Shown here: one piece after another, positions 1-10,702 of the stretch
Layout: each line of letters begins with the position of its first letter
Position numbering within the stretch: the first letter of the stretch is position 1
Assembly (NCBI GenBank): GCA_029254005.1
Contig: JAQWYJ010000028.1
Coordinates: 47,292 to 111,291 of the forward strand
Direction: 5' to 3'
DNA from: Porticoccaceae bacterium
GTDB lineage: Bacteria > Pseudomonadota > Gammaproteobacteria > Pseudomonadales > Porticoccaceae
Length of the DNA: 64,000 nt
Notes under the pieces: generated by a model
Database searches by the model: none
What the model saw: only the letters and a program-made list of their open reading frames with translations
Told to the model about the DNA's origin: nothing
Position numbers and translations under genes: made by a program

Positions 1-2
1 AT

Positions 3-47
3 GCTGAAGCTGTAGGTATTAAAAATGCCGAATTTTGGTCTAAATAA
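3..47 (+). CDS. C-terminal fragment of a CDS truncated by the window edge (reads ...AEAVGIKNAEFWSK*)
   Basis: Open frame from the window start to a TAA at 45-47; too short to identify. Confidence 0.35.
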   Translation, partial: AEAVGIKNAEFWSK

Positions 48-349
48 ACGTTGAAATAGCGGTAAAAAAATTTAGTTATAGAAAGCATTGAGTTAAAAGT
101 AAGTACTTAAGAGCAACAATTTAAAGCGATTGGGTATCACAAGAGACGAATGAGTGGCCTGTGATGGATGGTATCCATTAAGAGCTCTCATTCGCTGATA
201 GACTAAGAAATGATCTTTCACAGAAGCTTGAAGGACTGGGAGTGCACCTAAAGATATCGACTAGTGACGTTGTGAAGAAAATTACATTTACAAACAAAAC
301 TGTCCGCTGGATAAAGCGCCTTGCCCCGTGGCCAAGAATTTTTTCAGTA

Positions 350-1003
350 CTATCTGGGCCATCCGCCTAGTTCTTTCCACCGATTAACAATGGTACAAAA
401 TAATTCTGCAGTTTTTATGGTGTCATAAAGCGCACTATGAGCCTCGCGGTTGTCAAAGTCGATTACTGCTGCTTGGCACGCTTTAGCTAGAACCGTTTGA
501 CCAAAGGCTAACCCTGAAAGCGTGGAGGTGTCAAAGCAAGAAAAGGGATGAAATGGATTTCGTTTTATCTGGCTACGATGAATTGCGGCGTTAACAAAGC
601 CAAGATCAAAATGGGCATTATGAGCCACCATGATAGCTCTGCTGCAGCCGGTAAGAGAGATTTCTCGTCGAATAGCTTGAAAAATTTCTCTTAAGGCTTC
701 CCCCTCTTCTTCAGGGTCTCTGTCAGGATCATAGAGATCGATGCCTGTGAATTCTAGAGCCGAGTCCTCAACTATAGCCCCTGGGAAGGGCTCGATGTTT
801 TTGCTGAAGCTTTCTTTGATCTGTAAATCACCTTGACTGTCCATCTCTAAAATAACTGCGGCGATCTCCAGTAAAGCATTCTGATGAGAGTCAAAGCCAC
901 CGGTTTCGACATCAACAACCACAGGTAGAAAACCTCGAAATCGTTTGGCCATCAAGGTATCAGTGTTTTGATTTAACTGTTCCATTATTCCACCAGCATC
1001 CAA
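350..1003 (-). CDS. rnt: Ribonuclease T (DEDD exonuclease)
   Basis: [21 protein letters not shown] and the C-terminal exonuclease motif; next to pyrC as in pseudomonads. Confidence 0.93.
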   Translation of the reverse strand: MDAGGIMEQLNQNTDTLMAKRFRGFLPVVVDVETGGFDSHQNALLEIAAVILEMDSQGDLQIKESFSKNIEPFPGAIVEDSALEFTGIDLYDPDRDPEEEGEALREIFQAIRREISLTGCSRAIMVAHNAHFDLGFVNAAIHRSQIKRNPFHPFSCFDTSTLSGLAFGQTVLAKACQAAVIDFDNREAHSALYDTIKTAELFCTIVNRWKELGGWPR

Positions 1004-2019
1004 TTCAATGTAGTGCCGGCACCCAATGGGATCAATTGAGTATCTTCATAGGGCACAGCGGCTTGTATTTTCCATGGTTCTCTTCGCAATAGTATAGTCG
1101 AGTTGTTTCGAGGTAGACCATAAAAATCACATCCATTGGTACTGGCAAAAGCTTCAAGTTTATCCATGGCACCTGCTTGGTCGAACACTTCGGCGTACAT
1201 TTCTATAGCAGCATGATGACTAAAGCACCCCGCACAGCCACAACTACTCTCTTTCGCATCTTGCGTGTGAGGTGCGGAGTCAGTACCTAAAAATATCTTC
1301 TGATTACCACTAACGGCGGCTTTGATAAGTGCTTGCTGATGGACGTCACGCTTTAATATGGGTAAACAGAATAGATGAGGACGAATACCTCCCACTAGCA
1401 TATGGTTACGATTGTATAATAAATGCTGAGGCGTGATTGTAGCGCCAATATTATCGCTGGCATTAAGCACAAATTCAGCACCTTGCTGGGTTGTAATATG
1501 CTCTAAGACAATTTTTAGATCAGGAAATTTAGCAACCAGTGGGCGCAGATGGCGTTCTATAAAAACCGCTTCTCGATCGAAAATATCAACGTCATCTGAG
1601 GTTACTTCACCATGCATTTGCAGCACCATTCCCACACTTTGCATGGCTTCGAATACAGCATCCATTTTGGTTAAGTCAGTAACGCCAGAATCTGAATTAG
1701 TGGTAGCTCCAGCTGGATAGTACTTGCAGCCATAAATGAAACCACTCTCAGCGGCGGCATGAATCTCTTTTGGACTAGTATTATCAGTGAGGTACAGTAC
1801 CATGAGAGGTTGCCAATTAGACCCATAAGGTGTGTGCGCTAGAATACGCTCGCGGTAGGCTGATGCTCTGCTCACAGTAGTCACAGGTGGCGTTAGATTA
1901 GGCATAACAATTCCACGATCAAAGCAACGAGCCGCAGCGGGAACAGTAGTTTCCAGAGCAAGGTTGTCTCGCAAATGTATATGCCAATCGTCTGGGCGGA
2001 TCAGTGTTATGCTATCCAT
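985..2019 (-). CDS. pyrC: Dihydroorotase
   Basis: [33 protein letters not shown] motifs. Confidence 0.96.
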   Translation of the reverse strand: MDSITLIRPDDWHIHLRDNLALETTVPAAARCFDRGIVMPNLTPPVTTVSRASAYRERILAHTPYGSNWQPLMVLYLTDNTSPKEIHAAAESGFIYGCKYYPAGATTNSDSGVTDLTKMDAVFEAMQSVGMVLQMHGEVTSDDVDIFDREAVFIERHLRPLVAKFPDLKIVLEHITTQQGAEFVLNASDNIGATITPQHLLYNRNHMLVGGIRPHLFCLPILKRDVHQQALIKAAVSGNQKIFLGTDSAPHTQDAKESSCGCAGCFSHHAAIEMYAEVFDQAGAMDKLEAFASTNGCDFYGLPRNNSTILLRREPWKIQAAVPYEDTQLIPLGAGTTLNWMLVE

Positions 2020-2122
2020 CGGTGTTAGGGTCCTCTTTTAAAGGGTGAATGCTACCGCAAACAGAGTCTGCATAATAGACTTTGTGGTGAAGTAAATATA
2101 AACAAACAGTGAAAATAGTAGT

Positions 2123-2893
2123 ATGAACATAACATTGTTATTAAATAGAGACTTGGGCAGCCACCTAGCACTTTCTTATCTGTGTAAAGAGCTGGCGGGT
2201 CACAAAGTCTCTTTGTTTATGTCAGAAAAAGTAGGATCTGATTATTTACTGCCTCCGGCCTTATTGGAATTAGCGCTGTTTGAAAAGACATGTCTGGATG
2301 ATGGGCGCCCAAGTTTCCATGACTTGGCTCAAAGGTTAAACTGTCATGTTGCTGACTTTATTGATTTAGACAATAATCTTAAGAGTCCAGAAGCTCTATC
2401 TAGGGTCGCTGCGACTGAACCCGATTTAATATTGTCTATTCGCTTTGGTCTAATTCTGCCCCAAACCATTATTGATTTACCAAGACATGGCGTGATCAAT
2501 CTCCATTCGGGTTTGTTACCAGCATATCGGGGGGTGATGGCGACGTTCAGAGCGATGCTCAATGCTGATGTTTTGATCGGTTCTACACTGCATTTTATTA
2601 CTGATCCGAGTATCGATCGAGGTGCTATTATTGCAACCACGAGTGTCCCTTTAAGGTCTAACTTATCCTATACTTATAATGTATTAAGTTTATATTCAGA
2701 GGGCTGCACTGAGATTGGCAATATTGTCAGACAGCTTACTTTAAATCAAACTCTGCGAGCAAAAATCAGCGACGGTAAGGGACATTATTACTCATTCCCA
2801 GAAAACCAAGAAGTGCAAAAGTTTTTTTCGCTCGAATACCGATTCTTTGATACATCAGAGATAATTTTAATTAACAAGATGTATGGCTATTAG
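2123..2893 (+). CDS. Stand-alone formyltransferase-fold protein (Fmt/PurN-like)
   Basis: GVINLHSGLLPAYRG and TLHFITDPSIDRGAII formyl transferase motifs; no Fmt C-terminal domain. Confidence 0.75.
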   Translation: MNITLLLNRDLGSHLALSYLCKELAGHKVSLFMSEKVGSDYLLPPALLELALFEKTCLDDGRPSFHDLAQRLNCHVADFIDLDNNLKSPEALSRVAATEPDLILSIRFGLILPQTIIDLPRHGVINLHSGLLPAYRGVMATFRAMLNADVLIGSTLHFITDPSIDRGAIIATTSVPLRSNLSYTYNVLSLYSEGCTEIGNIVRQLTLNQTLRAKISDGKGHYYSFPENQEVQKFFSLEYRFFDTSEIILINKMYGY

Positions 2894-2967
2894 CGAACAA
2901 ACAGTGAATCCCATCATAGGTTCAGGTAAAATTAACGTCTAAATTTTTAAGTAAAGGTCTTGATCAC

Positions 2968-4185
2968 GTGCCCTCAGTTAATAAAGTTGTCTTAGCTTAC
3001 TCAGGAGGATTAGATACCTCCGTTATCGTCAAATGGTTACAAGAAGAATATCACTGCGAAGTAGTTACTTTTACCGCTGATATAGGTCAAGGGGAAGAAG
3101 TTGAGCCTGCTCGAGAAAAAGCTGAGGCCTTAGGTGTAAAAGAAATTTACATTGAAGATCTGCGCGAGGAGTATGCTAAAGATTATGTTTTCCCTATGTT
3201 TAGAGCTAACACCATTTATGAAGGTGAATATCTATTAGGTACGTCTATTGCGCGACCACTGATCGCAAAGCGGCTGATTGAGATTGCCAATGAGACTGGC
3301 GCAGAAGCTATCTCTCATGGTGCTACTGGAAAAGGTAATGACCAAGTAAGATTTGAGTTGGGAGCTTATGCGTTAAAGCCCGGCATCACAGTCATTGCAC
3401 CTTGGCGAGAGTGGGATTTAAACTCTCGAGACAAATTGATGGAGTACTGCGAAACGCACAATATAGCCGTTGAAATGAAACGCGGTAAGAAATCGCCTTT
3501 TTCTATGGATGCTAATTTACTGCATATTTCCTATGAGGGCGGTAATCTTGAGGATCCTTGGTCAGAAGCTGAAGATGATATGTGGCGATGGACAGTATCA
3601 CCAGAGAATGCTCCAGATAAACCTACCATGCTAACCATAACCTATGAAAAGGGTGATATTGTTGCGATAGATGGTAGATCAATGTCACCGGCTACGGTCA
3701 TCGAATATCTGAATAAGACAGCTGGAGCAAATGGAATTGGCCGACTTGATATTGTTGAAAACCGTTATGTGGGTATGAAATCTAGAGGATGCTACGAGAC
3801 GCCTGCGGGTACGGTGATGATGAAAGCCCATCGTGCTATTGAATCACTTACTCTTGATCGAGAGGTGGCTCATCTCAAAGATGAGCTCATGCCCCGCTAT
3901 GCCAAGCTGATTTATAACGGATATTGGTGGGCACCTGAGCGGATTATGTTACAAACGGCCATTGACCAGAGTCAAGATGTAGTGAATGGCGAGGTACGAG
4001 TTAAATTGTACAAGGGAAGTGTCAGTGTTGTTGGTCGAAAATCGGCAACTGATAGTTTGTTCGATGAGAATATTGCTACCTTTGATGATGACGGTGGTGC
4101 TTACAATCAAGCAGATGCTGAAGGTTTTATAAAACTCAATGCTCTGCGTATGCGCATTGCCGCTAATGCCGGACGGAAATTATGA
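2968..4185 (+). CDS. argG: Argininosuccinate synthase
   Basis: [32 protein letters not shown] motifs; 405 aa. Confidence 0.97.
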   Translation: MPSVNKVVLAYSGGLDTSVIVKWLQEEYHCEVVTFTADIGQGEEVEPAREKAEALGVKEIYIEDLREEYAKDYVFPMFRANTIYEGEYLLGTSIARPLIAKRLIEIANETGAEAISHGATGKGNDQVRFELGAYALKPGITVIAPWREWDLNSRDKLMEYCETHNIAVEMKRGKKSPFSMDANLLHISYEGGNLEDPWSEAEDDMWRWTVSPENAPDKPTMLTITYEKGDIVAIDGRSMSPATVIEYLNKTAGANGIGRLDIVENRYVGMKSRGCYETPAGTVMMKAHRAIESLTLDREVAHLKDELMPRYAKLIYNGYWWAPERIMLQTAIDQSQDVVNGEVRVKLYKGSVSVVGRKSATDSLFDENIATFDDDGGAYNQADAEGFIKLNALRMRIAANAGRKL

Positions 4186-4206
4186 TAGTACCAATGGGGT
4201 CTTTTT

Positions 4207-5157
4207 ATGCCGCTCAGTATTGATGACGTTCGTCAAGCACGGGATCGTATAAGCCCCCATATCCATTGCACGCCGGTAATGAAAAGTTCACAAATCAACC
4301 GGCTGTTGGGCTGTGAGATTTTTTTTAAAGCAGATAATCTACAAAAAGTCGGTGCTTTTAAGGCGCGGGGGGCCTGTAATGCCGTGTTTTCTATGGATTC
4401 TAGTGAACTTGAGAGGGGAGTTGTTACCCATTCTTCTGGTAACCATGGTGCTGCCCTGGCGTGGGCGGCGGCGCTTTGCAATGCTCCCTGTACCGTGGTA
4501 ATGCCTGAAAATGCACCCCAAGCGAAGAAAGATGCGGTGGTAAGCTACGGGGCAACAGTGCAGTTCTGCAAGGCTACTATGGCAGCAAGAGAGGCTTCTG
4601 TAGCAGACATTATAGCCGAGCAGGGCACTACCTTGGTGCATCCCTATGATCAGGATTCGATTATTGCCGGTCAGGGAACTGCCGCCTTGGAGATGTTGCA
4701 GCAGGTTGACTCTCCGGTGGATATTCTCATGGCACCGGTGGGCGGTGGTGGTTTATTGAGTGGCTCAGCATTGGTGGTAAAACAATCCTCTGCTGGGGCG
4801 ATAACAAAAGTTTATGGTGCTGAGCCAGAGATGGCTGCTGATGCCTTCGAGGGGTTCAAGCGTGGTGAGCGTATTTCAACCTGCGTGCCAAAGACTATCG
4901 CTGATGGATTGCGAGGAACCTTGGGCGTCCGAAACTTTGCCCTTATTAGTGAGCATGTGGATGATATTTTCCTCACCTCCGAGGCGCGTATTATTGAGTC
5001 CATGAAATTAATTTGGAGTCGTCTTAAGATGGTGGTGGAACCTTCAGCTGCAGTTCCATTGGCTGTGATGATGGACCATGCCGACGTGTTTAAAGACAAG
5101 CGTGTAGCGATTATTCTCAGCGGAGGGAATCTTGATTTAGAGCAACTTCCTTGGTGA
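4207..5157 (+). CDS. PLP-dependent threonine/serine dehydratase or serine racemase-like enzyme
   Basis: KADNLQKVGAFKARGA (PLP lysine), SSGNHGAALAWAA, VGGGGLLSG motifs. Confidence 0.85.
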   Translation: MPLSIDDVRQARDRISPHIHCTPVMKSSQINRLLGCEIFFKADNLQKVGAFKARGACNAVFSMDSSELERGVVTHSSGNHGAALAWAAALCNAPCTVVMPENAPQAKKDAVVSYGATVQFCKATMAAREASVADIIAEQGTTLVHPYDQDSIIAGQGTAALEMLQQVDSPVDILMAPVGGGGLLSGSALVVKQSSAGAITKVYGAEPEMAADAFEGFKRGERISTCVPKTIADGLRGTLGVRNFALISEHVDDIFLTSEARIIESMKLIWSRLKMVVEPSAAVPLAVMMDHADVFKDKRVAIILSGGNLDLEQLPW

Positions 5158-5332
5158 TAGAAATGTCTTTTATGTGGAAAAACTGATCTTTGTAGTTAGT
5201 TAATTAAAATTTGTTAAGATCACTAGGGCGTACATTTTGTAATTTTTTAAATAGCGTTATGTTTCCTTAGATTATTTTTTGTGATTTTCATCGAAAAATA
5301 GGTGGAGTTTCGGTGGAGATGAAATGTATTGC

Positions 5333-5461
5333 ATGAATCCGTCAAAATTGCGTTGTAAAGCATGCCAGACAGCACGTTCGTGTTTTTATCCCGTTACTCT
5401 CGATCGAATCGATGCGAATTGTCTTGTTAACATTGATCCTGTTGAGTTGTGTGGCCTTTAA
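5333..5461 (+). pseudogene. 42-aa ORF resembling the N-terminal Fe-S segment of FNR/Anr (MNPSKLRCKACQTARSCFYPVTLDRIDANCLVNIDPVELCGL)
   Basis: C-x2-C-x5-C spacing followed by FYPVTLDRIDANCLVNI, similar in layout to the FNR N-terminus ([26 protein letters not shown]). No effector or HTH domain follows in any forward frame. Confidence 0.4.
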
Positions 5462-5739
5462 TTTGAAGAGTTGGCTCGGTCGGTTCGTTATCCTGTTAAA
5501 TTTGGTATAGTAAGTGTATAGATCGATACTTTGGTATAAAAACCGCAAATGCTAACGTTTGCGGTGATCTGGTTTAGGGGTCTGTTGGTTGTCTAAACTG
5601 TGCCGGCTGCCCACGTAAAGTCTAATTTCCAAAGAGGTTTTTGGGACGGGCGTTCTGCGGAAACCATTGATCGGTTTTTTTTAGTTCTGAAATATAGGAC
5701 AATCATTTGACATGTACGACAACAAAAATGGAATAGACA

Positions 5740-6198
5740 GTGGCATATTTTTCTACTAAGCGGTATGGGCATGACATCGGTTTAACCGCTTGCTTTCGGC
5801 AACCCAAAGCGAAATCCCATTGTAGGTTCCTTCATGGTTATTCTTTAGCGTTTAAATTTACCTTCGGATGCAACTCGCTGGATGAACGTAATTGGGTGGT
5901 GGATTTTGGTGCTCTTGAGCCTCTCAAAGTTCTCTTAGAAGGCACTTTTGATCATAAAGTTGTTCTTGATAAGGAAGAGCCGTACATGGAAGATTTTCGA
6001 GCATTGGAAGATAAGGGAGTAATTGATATTGTTGTGTTGGATGGCGTGGGCGTAGAAAAGTTTGCTGAACATACATATTATTTTGCGACCGAAGTTGTCG
6101 AAGTGCTTACAGATGGAAGGTGCTGGGTCGAAGAGGTTGAGTGTTCAGAGCATGGCGCTAACTCCGCAATCTTTCGAAAGGATCGTAGGCTTGCCTAA
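5740..6198 (+). CDS. queD: 6-carboxytetrahydropterin synthase / PTPS family (divergent QueD)
   Basis: CRFLHGY, WVVDFGALEPL, FDHKVVL, SEHGANSAIF; PTPS-like fold motifs. Confidence 0.75.
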   Translation: MAYFSTKRYGHDIGLTACFRQPKAKSHCRFLHGYSLAFKFTFGCNSLDERNWVVDFGALEPLKVLLEGTFDHKVVLDKEEPYMEDFRALEDKGVIDIVVLDGVGVEKFAEHTYYFATEVVEVLTDGRCWVEEVECSEHGANSAIFRKDRRLA

Positions 6199-6218
6199 AT
6201 TAGTTAGTGGGTAAATGT

Positions 6219-6249
6219 CATTGCCTCATGGTCAACAATCGCGGCAATG
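6219..6249. repeat. Inverted repeat CATTGCC...GGCAATG downstream of the queD-like gene
   Basis: Perfect 7-bp arms with a 17-nt loop; no T-tract. Confidence 0.4.
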
Positions 6250-6329
6250 CAACTTTGTCATTGTGATTAGTTTGATTAATGCTAGCCGTTTTATTTGTTG
6301 TGATAATTAATTTTTCCTTGAAGAACCAT

Positions 6330-7229
6330 ATGCACTATCAATACTTTATTTGCGATGTTTTTACTGATGTAATGTTTTCTGGTAATCCACTGGCAGTGGT
6401 TCCCTATGCCAGTGGATTGAGCGACGAACAGATGCAAAATATTGCTCGAGAATTTAATTTCTCGGAGACAACTTTCGTGCTTCCAGCACAGCAGGGTCAT
6501 ACCAGGCAAGTACGTATTTTTACCCCTACAAGAGAAATTCCCTTTGCGGGCCATCCCAATATAGGCACTGCTTTTGTTCTTGCTGAAATCGGACAGTTTG
6601 GAGGTTTCGATGGGCCTATGGAAGTGGTTTTTGAGGAGATAGCTGGATCGGTCGCCATTGCCATTGACCGCAATGACCATGGGTATACTCGCTGTGAATT
6701 AAAGGCGCCAGGTGCCTTTTGGATAGGCCAAACTGTTTCGGCCGACGTTGTAGCCGCTATTCTAAATTTATCAGTAACGGATATTGTGACTGATACTCAT
6801 GAGCCTCAGGAGGCTTCCGTAGGTCTTGAGTTTTTATGTGTAGAAATAGCTTCTTTACAAGCCTTACAGCAAGCAAAGGTTAGTGTAGATCGACTAAGTG
6901 CGTTAGTGTGCAGTGGAGTTGCCCCAGATATTCATCTGTACTGGCGCGGGTGTAATGATGTTGATTTGCGAGTGCGAATGTTTGCACCATTAGATGGCGT
7001 ACCTGAGGATGCCGCTACTGGTAGTGCCAACTGCGCGCTGATAGCGTTATTAAGCTATTATGACAATGCATCGAGCAACACTTATAGCTGGTGTATTTCT
7101 CAGGGTACAGAAATGGGTCGACCAAGTGAATTATTCGGACGTACTAAAAAGCAGAATGGGTCTGTCACTGATGTTTGGATTGCAGGTGATTGTGTCCTAA
7201 TAGGTGAGGGTACCCTTTTTTTATCTTAG
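6330..7229 (+). CDS. PhzF family phenazine-biosynthesis-like isomerase (listed ORF begins at 6279; likely start 6330)
   Basis: YFICDVFTDVMFSGNPLAVV, EFNFSETTFV, REIPFAGHPNIGTAF, DAATGSANCAL motifs. Confidence 0.9.
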   Translation: MHYQYFICDVFTDVMFSGNPLAVVPYASGLSDEQMQNIAREFNFSETTFVLPAQQGHTRQVRIFTPTREIPFAGHPNIGTAFVLAEIGQFGGFDGPMEVVFEEIAGSVAIAIDRNDHGYTRCELKAPGAFWIGQTVSADVVAAILNLSVTDIVTDTHEPQEASVGLEFLCVEIASLQALQQAKVSVDRLSALVCSGVAPDIHLYWRGCNDVDLRVRMFAPLDGVPEDAATGSANCALIALLSYYDNASSNTYSWCISQGTEMGRPSELFGRTKKQNGSVTDVWIAGDCVLIGEGTLFLS

Positions 7230-7309
7230 TTTATCTGCAGTTGCAGTTTGTTTTTCGTGATCGTATTATGCGGGCTTAATTTACATAACTTTTATTAAAA
7301 GGAAACACT

Positions 7310-7690
7310 ATGTTTAGTCATGTCATGCTAGGAGCCAATGATATAGAGGAAGCCAAGAAATTCTATGATGCTACTTTGGGTGCCATCGGTCACAGGCCTG
7401 GTGTCGTGGATCCGAAAGGCCGTTGCATGTATGTCTCTAATGGGGGTGTTTTTTTACTAACAAAACCCATTGACGGAGAGTCGGCAAGTCATGGTAACGG
7501 AAGCACTATGGGCTTTGCAGTTGATGGGCCAGAAGCTGCAGATGCATGGCATGCGGCCGGTATCGCCAATGGCGGTACGGCCTGTGAAGATGCCCCCGGT
7601 ATTCGAGAAGGAGGCGGTGTTAGTATGTACTTGGCCTATCTTCGTGACCCCTCTGGCAATAAAATTTGCGCACTCTACAGAATGCCTTAA
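7310..7690 (+). CDS. VOC/glyoxalase family protein
   Basis: FSHVMLGANDIEEAKKFYDATLG ... YLAYLRDPSGNKICALYR. Confidence 0.85.
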   Translation: MFSHVMLGANDIEEAKKFYDATLGAIGHRPGVVDPKGRCMYVSNGGVFLLTKPIDGESASHGNGSTMGFAVDGPEAADAWHAAGIANGGTACEDAPGIREGGGVSMYLAYLRDPSGNKICALYRMP

Positions 7691-7795
7691 GCTTAGGTGT
7701 ACCGGTAAGGGTCCGGCTCAGAAATCGCTTTAAGTGTTTTTTGGGTCGCCGCTCTTTTACGTTTATGTAGTACGTCGAAGGTCATAAGTCTTGCT

Positions 7796-8239
7796 ATGTC
7801 CCTACAGTCTCTTTTTCATTTAGCGTTTCCTGTTACCGACTTAGAAAAAACACGTTCGTTTTATGTCGATATTCTTGGGTGTTCAACTGGTCGAGAATCG
7901 AGTCGTTGGATTGATTTTAATTTTTTTGGGCATCAGTTAGTCGCCCATTTGGTCGATCCACAAGATCATCCGGCCACTGCAACCAATAGTGTAGACGGTC
8001 ATGCAGTACCGGCATCGCATTTTGGTGCAATACTAGACTGGACAGCCTACGAACACTTCGTTGCTCGGTTAACCTCAGCAAAGGTGGATTTTGTGATTAA
8101 GCCTTATCTTCGTTTCGAAGGCCAACCGGGTGAGCAGGCGACATTGTTTGTTCGAGATCCAAGTAATAACTATCTGGAGTTTAAGGCGTTCAGGGATATT
8201 GACAGGTTGTTTGATGCAAATCTAAAAGATACCCAGTGA
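7796..8239 (+). CDS. VOC/glyoxalase family dioxygenase-like protein
   Basis: [24 protein letters not shown] ... [15 protein letters not shown]. Confidence 0.87.
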   Translation: MSLQSLFHLAFPVTDLEKTRSFYVDILGCSTGRESSRWIDFNFFGHQLVAHLVDPQDHPATATNSVDGHAVPASHFGAILDWTAYEHFVARLTSAKVDFVIKPYLRFEGQPGEQATLFVRDPSNNYLEFKAFRDIDRLFDANLKDTQ

Positions 8240-8274
8240 TCCTCCTGAGACCACTAATCAATTAGTTTACCACT

Positions 8275-8988
8275 CTAGCGAATATAACCTGTTGTGCGTA
8301 CTCTTTTTATTCCTTTAACGGGTTGGCTACGTTCTTTTTTATCACGGTTGTTTTTCTCCTGATCAATACTATTTTTCAGCGCAATGAGAAAGCCAGTGAC
8401 AATAAATGCTCCTGGAGGCAACACAAATATTAGAAAACTATAGCGATCGCCAAAGGGTTGAATAAGCCATGCTTCTGCTGTGGAGCCAAACAATAGGTGC
8501 ATGTCCCTAAAGAGTGAGCCTTGGCCCAGTAGTTCGCGACTCGCCCCCAAGAGTAATAGCACCAACAGAAATCCAAGCCCCATCATCAATCCGTCTAGAG
8601 CAGCTAAACTTAGGGTATTTTTACTAGCAAACGCCTCGGCGCGACCTAGAATCGCACAATTGGTAACAATCAGTGGGACGAAAATCCCCAAAATTTGGTA
8701 CAGATCAAAGGTATAAGCCTTCATTAACAATTCTGTGATGGTAACAAATGTTGCAATAATCATTATGAAAACCGGCAATCGAACAGCATCACTGACATGC
8801 TGACGAATGAGGGATACGATAATGTTTGAGCAAATTAGCACAAGCAGAGTCGCTAGGCCCAAGCCAAGCGCATTTACTACGGTAGATGTAACCGCTAATA
8901 GCGGGCATAGTCCAAGTAACTGCACCAGTGCTGGATTATTGTACCAAAGTCCATTGCGAGTAATTTGTTGAAGCATCGTCTTACGCAT
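8275..8988 (-). CDS. rsxE: Rsx/Rnf electron transport complex subunit E
   Basis: [23 protein letters not shown]; last gene of the rsxABCDGE order. Confidence 0.95.
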   Translation of the reverse strand: MRKTMLQQITRNGLWYNNPALVQLLGLCPLLAVTSTVVNALGLGLATLLVLICSNIIVSLIRQHVSDAVRLPVFIMIIATFVTITELLMKAYTFDLYQILGIFVPLIVTNCAILGRAEAFASKNTLSLAALDGLMMGLGFLLVLLLLGASRELLGQGSLFRDMHLLFGSTAEAWLIQPFGDRYSFLIFVLPPGAFIVTGFLIALKNSIDQEKNNRDKKERSQPVKGIKRVRTTGYIR

Positions 8989-9638
8989 CAGTTATTCTCC
9001 GAAACGTCTATAGCTGTCTTTGCTGAAAATATGCGCGCATTATCTTGCTCAAAATACGTCAATGTACTAACCAGTTGATTTATGACAGCTCGGGGCGTTA
9101 TCGTAGCCCCGGTAAACTGATCAAAATCGCCGCCATGCTTTTTAACAGCCCATGCTGAGTCCGGTGTATTTTTAAGCGATCGTCCATTGAAGCTCAAAAT
9201 CCACGAACTTCGTCGAATCTCAATTTTGTCACCAAGTCCAGGAGTCTCACGGTGCTCCACCACTCGCACCCCGGCGATAGTGCTATCAGCATTGATACCT
9301 ACTAGCATGGAAATTTTGCCACTGTAGCCGTCTAGGGTAGCAGAAGGGATGATAGCTGCTATCGGGTTTTCATTACGTCGTGCAATATGAATAAACTGCT
9401 TTTTCTCAAGGCCCAACAGTGGCCAAAAACGCTCAGGGATGGGCTGAATATCCAATAAAAGATCATTGTCATGTAGATTTTTAGGCACGATTTCCAAAAG
9501 CGCTTTTTGCGCAAATAGGCGTTCTGAATAGGCAATTTTATCTGCCGTTAAACTATTGACCATTGACAACAATGCTGCAGTTATAGAGGCAGCTAAGGCG
9601 AGACCTAGGGAATTTTTAGTAATCGCTTTAAACATCAT
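8988..9638 (-). CDS. rsxG: Rsx/Rnf electron transport complex subunit G (FMN-binding)
   Basis: [12 protein letters not shown] and [15 protein letters not shown] (FMN-attachment SGAT/TGAT motif). Confidence 0.94.
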   Translation of the reverse strand: MMFKAITKNSLGLALAASITAALLSMVNSLTADKIAYSERLFAQKALLEIVPKNLHDNDLLLDIQPIPERFWPLLGLEKKQFIHIARRNENPIAAIIPSATLDGYSGKISMLVGINADSTIAGVRVVEHRETPGLGDKIEIRRSSWILSFNGRSLKNTPDSAWAVKKHGGDFDQFTGATITPRAVINQLVSTLTYFEQDNARIFSAKTAIDVSENN

Positions 9639-10702
9639 TTGTCTATCTCTTTAGCGGTTGCTCTGTGTCTCTGGCGGTGGCCATAGGTTCGAGGAAGAGT
9701 GTAGTTGTCAATAAAGGGAGCGGCAAAATTACCCAGTAATACGGCAAATGCTACTGCATCTGGATAACTACCCCAAGCGCGGATAATATATATCAACAAG
9801 CCAATTAAGGCGCCATAAATTAGTCGGCCACGGTTGCTCGTAGCGGACGAAACTGGATCTGTAACAATAAAAAAAGCACCAAGCATTGATGCACCACTGA
9901 ACAGGTGCATCACTGGAGAACCAGGGCTAGTAGAGCTGCCAGCATCCCAAAAAAGTATGGACATCAGTGTTAAGCTACCGAGCATTCCAATCGGGCCATG
10001 CCAGGTAAATATTCGAGCTTTAAGGAGTGCTAGGCCACCGATTAGAAATGCAACATTAGCCCACTCCCAACCAACTCCTGCAAAACTTGCGTTACTAAAT
10101 AGCCTGTTGTTGTTATAAATTTGTTCAACCATAAGACCCTTACTATGTTTGAAAAGATCTAGTGGCGTAGCTCCGGTAACACCGTCAATGGGAACAGATC
10201 CAGCAAATACAATCATGCAAGAATCCCAAAGTCCTGGGTGATTTATTCCTTGAGGCAGCAAACTTATAGGTGTTACCCAGGTTGTCATCTCTATTGGAAA
10301 GGATACTAAAACCACCACATAGCCAACCATTGCTGGATTAAACGGATTGGAGCCTAATCCACCATATAACTGTTTAGCAATTAGAATAGAAAATGTTGCA
10401 GCAGTTACCACTACCCACCACGGCACCAGGGGGGGTAGTGCTAAACCTAAAAGTACGGCGGTAACTACTGCACTGTAATCACCTAAATGAGTATTAATAG
10501 ATCGATTTCGTAGCTTGAGTACCATTGCTTCAGTAACAATGCAGGTTAGTGTTGAGATAAAGAGATTTAGTAGTACACCCCAGCCAAACTGGTAGCTAAG
10601 AATAAGTGCTCCGGGCAAGGTTGCCATGAGCACCAACTGCATGATTTTAGCAGTACTCTGGCGATTGTGAGTTTGCGGTGAGCTGATCTGTTTAGAGTTC
10701 AT
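9635..10702 (-). CDS. rsxD: Rsx/Rnf electron transport complex subunit D
   Basis: Multi-TM; PIDGVTGATPLD FMN-attachment motif; position in the operon. Confidence 0.94.
   Translation of the reverse strand: MNSKQISSPQTHNRQSTAKIMQLVLMATLPGALILSYQFGWGVLLNLFISTLTCIVTEAMVLKLRNRSINTHLGDYSAVVTAVLLGLALPPLVPWWVVVTAATFSILIAKQLYGGLGSNPFNPAMVGYVVVLVSFPIEMTTWVTPISLLPQGINHPGLWDSCMIVFAGSVPIDGVTGATPLDLFKHSKGLMVEQIYNNNRLFSNASFAGVGWEWANVAFLIGGLALLKARIFTWHGPIGMLGSLTLMSILFWDAGSSTSPGSPVMHLFSGASMLGAFFIVTDPVSSATSNRGRLIYGALIGLLIYIIRAWGSYPDAVAFAVLLGNFAAPFIDNYTLPRTYGHRQRHRATAKEIDK

Noticed and set aside
4233-5099. Several ORFs on both strands overlapping the PLP dehydratase gene (4233-4481, 4313-4501, 4339-4641, 4812-5099, 4814-5005)
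   Set aside because: Alternate frames of a strong CDS with clear family motifs; no independent coding evidence.
5342-5548. 68-aa minus-strand ORF MRFLYQSIDLYTYY...
   Set aside because: Antisense to the FNR-like short ORF and without recognisable motifs; the plus-strand reading is better supported.
5595-5739. Possible preQ1 riboswitch upstream of the queD-like gene
   Set aside because: CCAAA...TTTGG and AAACC...GGTTT stems exist, but I could not match a preQ1 aptamer consensus; a covariance-model search would be needed.
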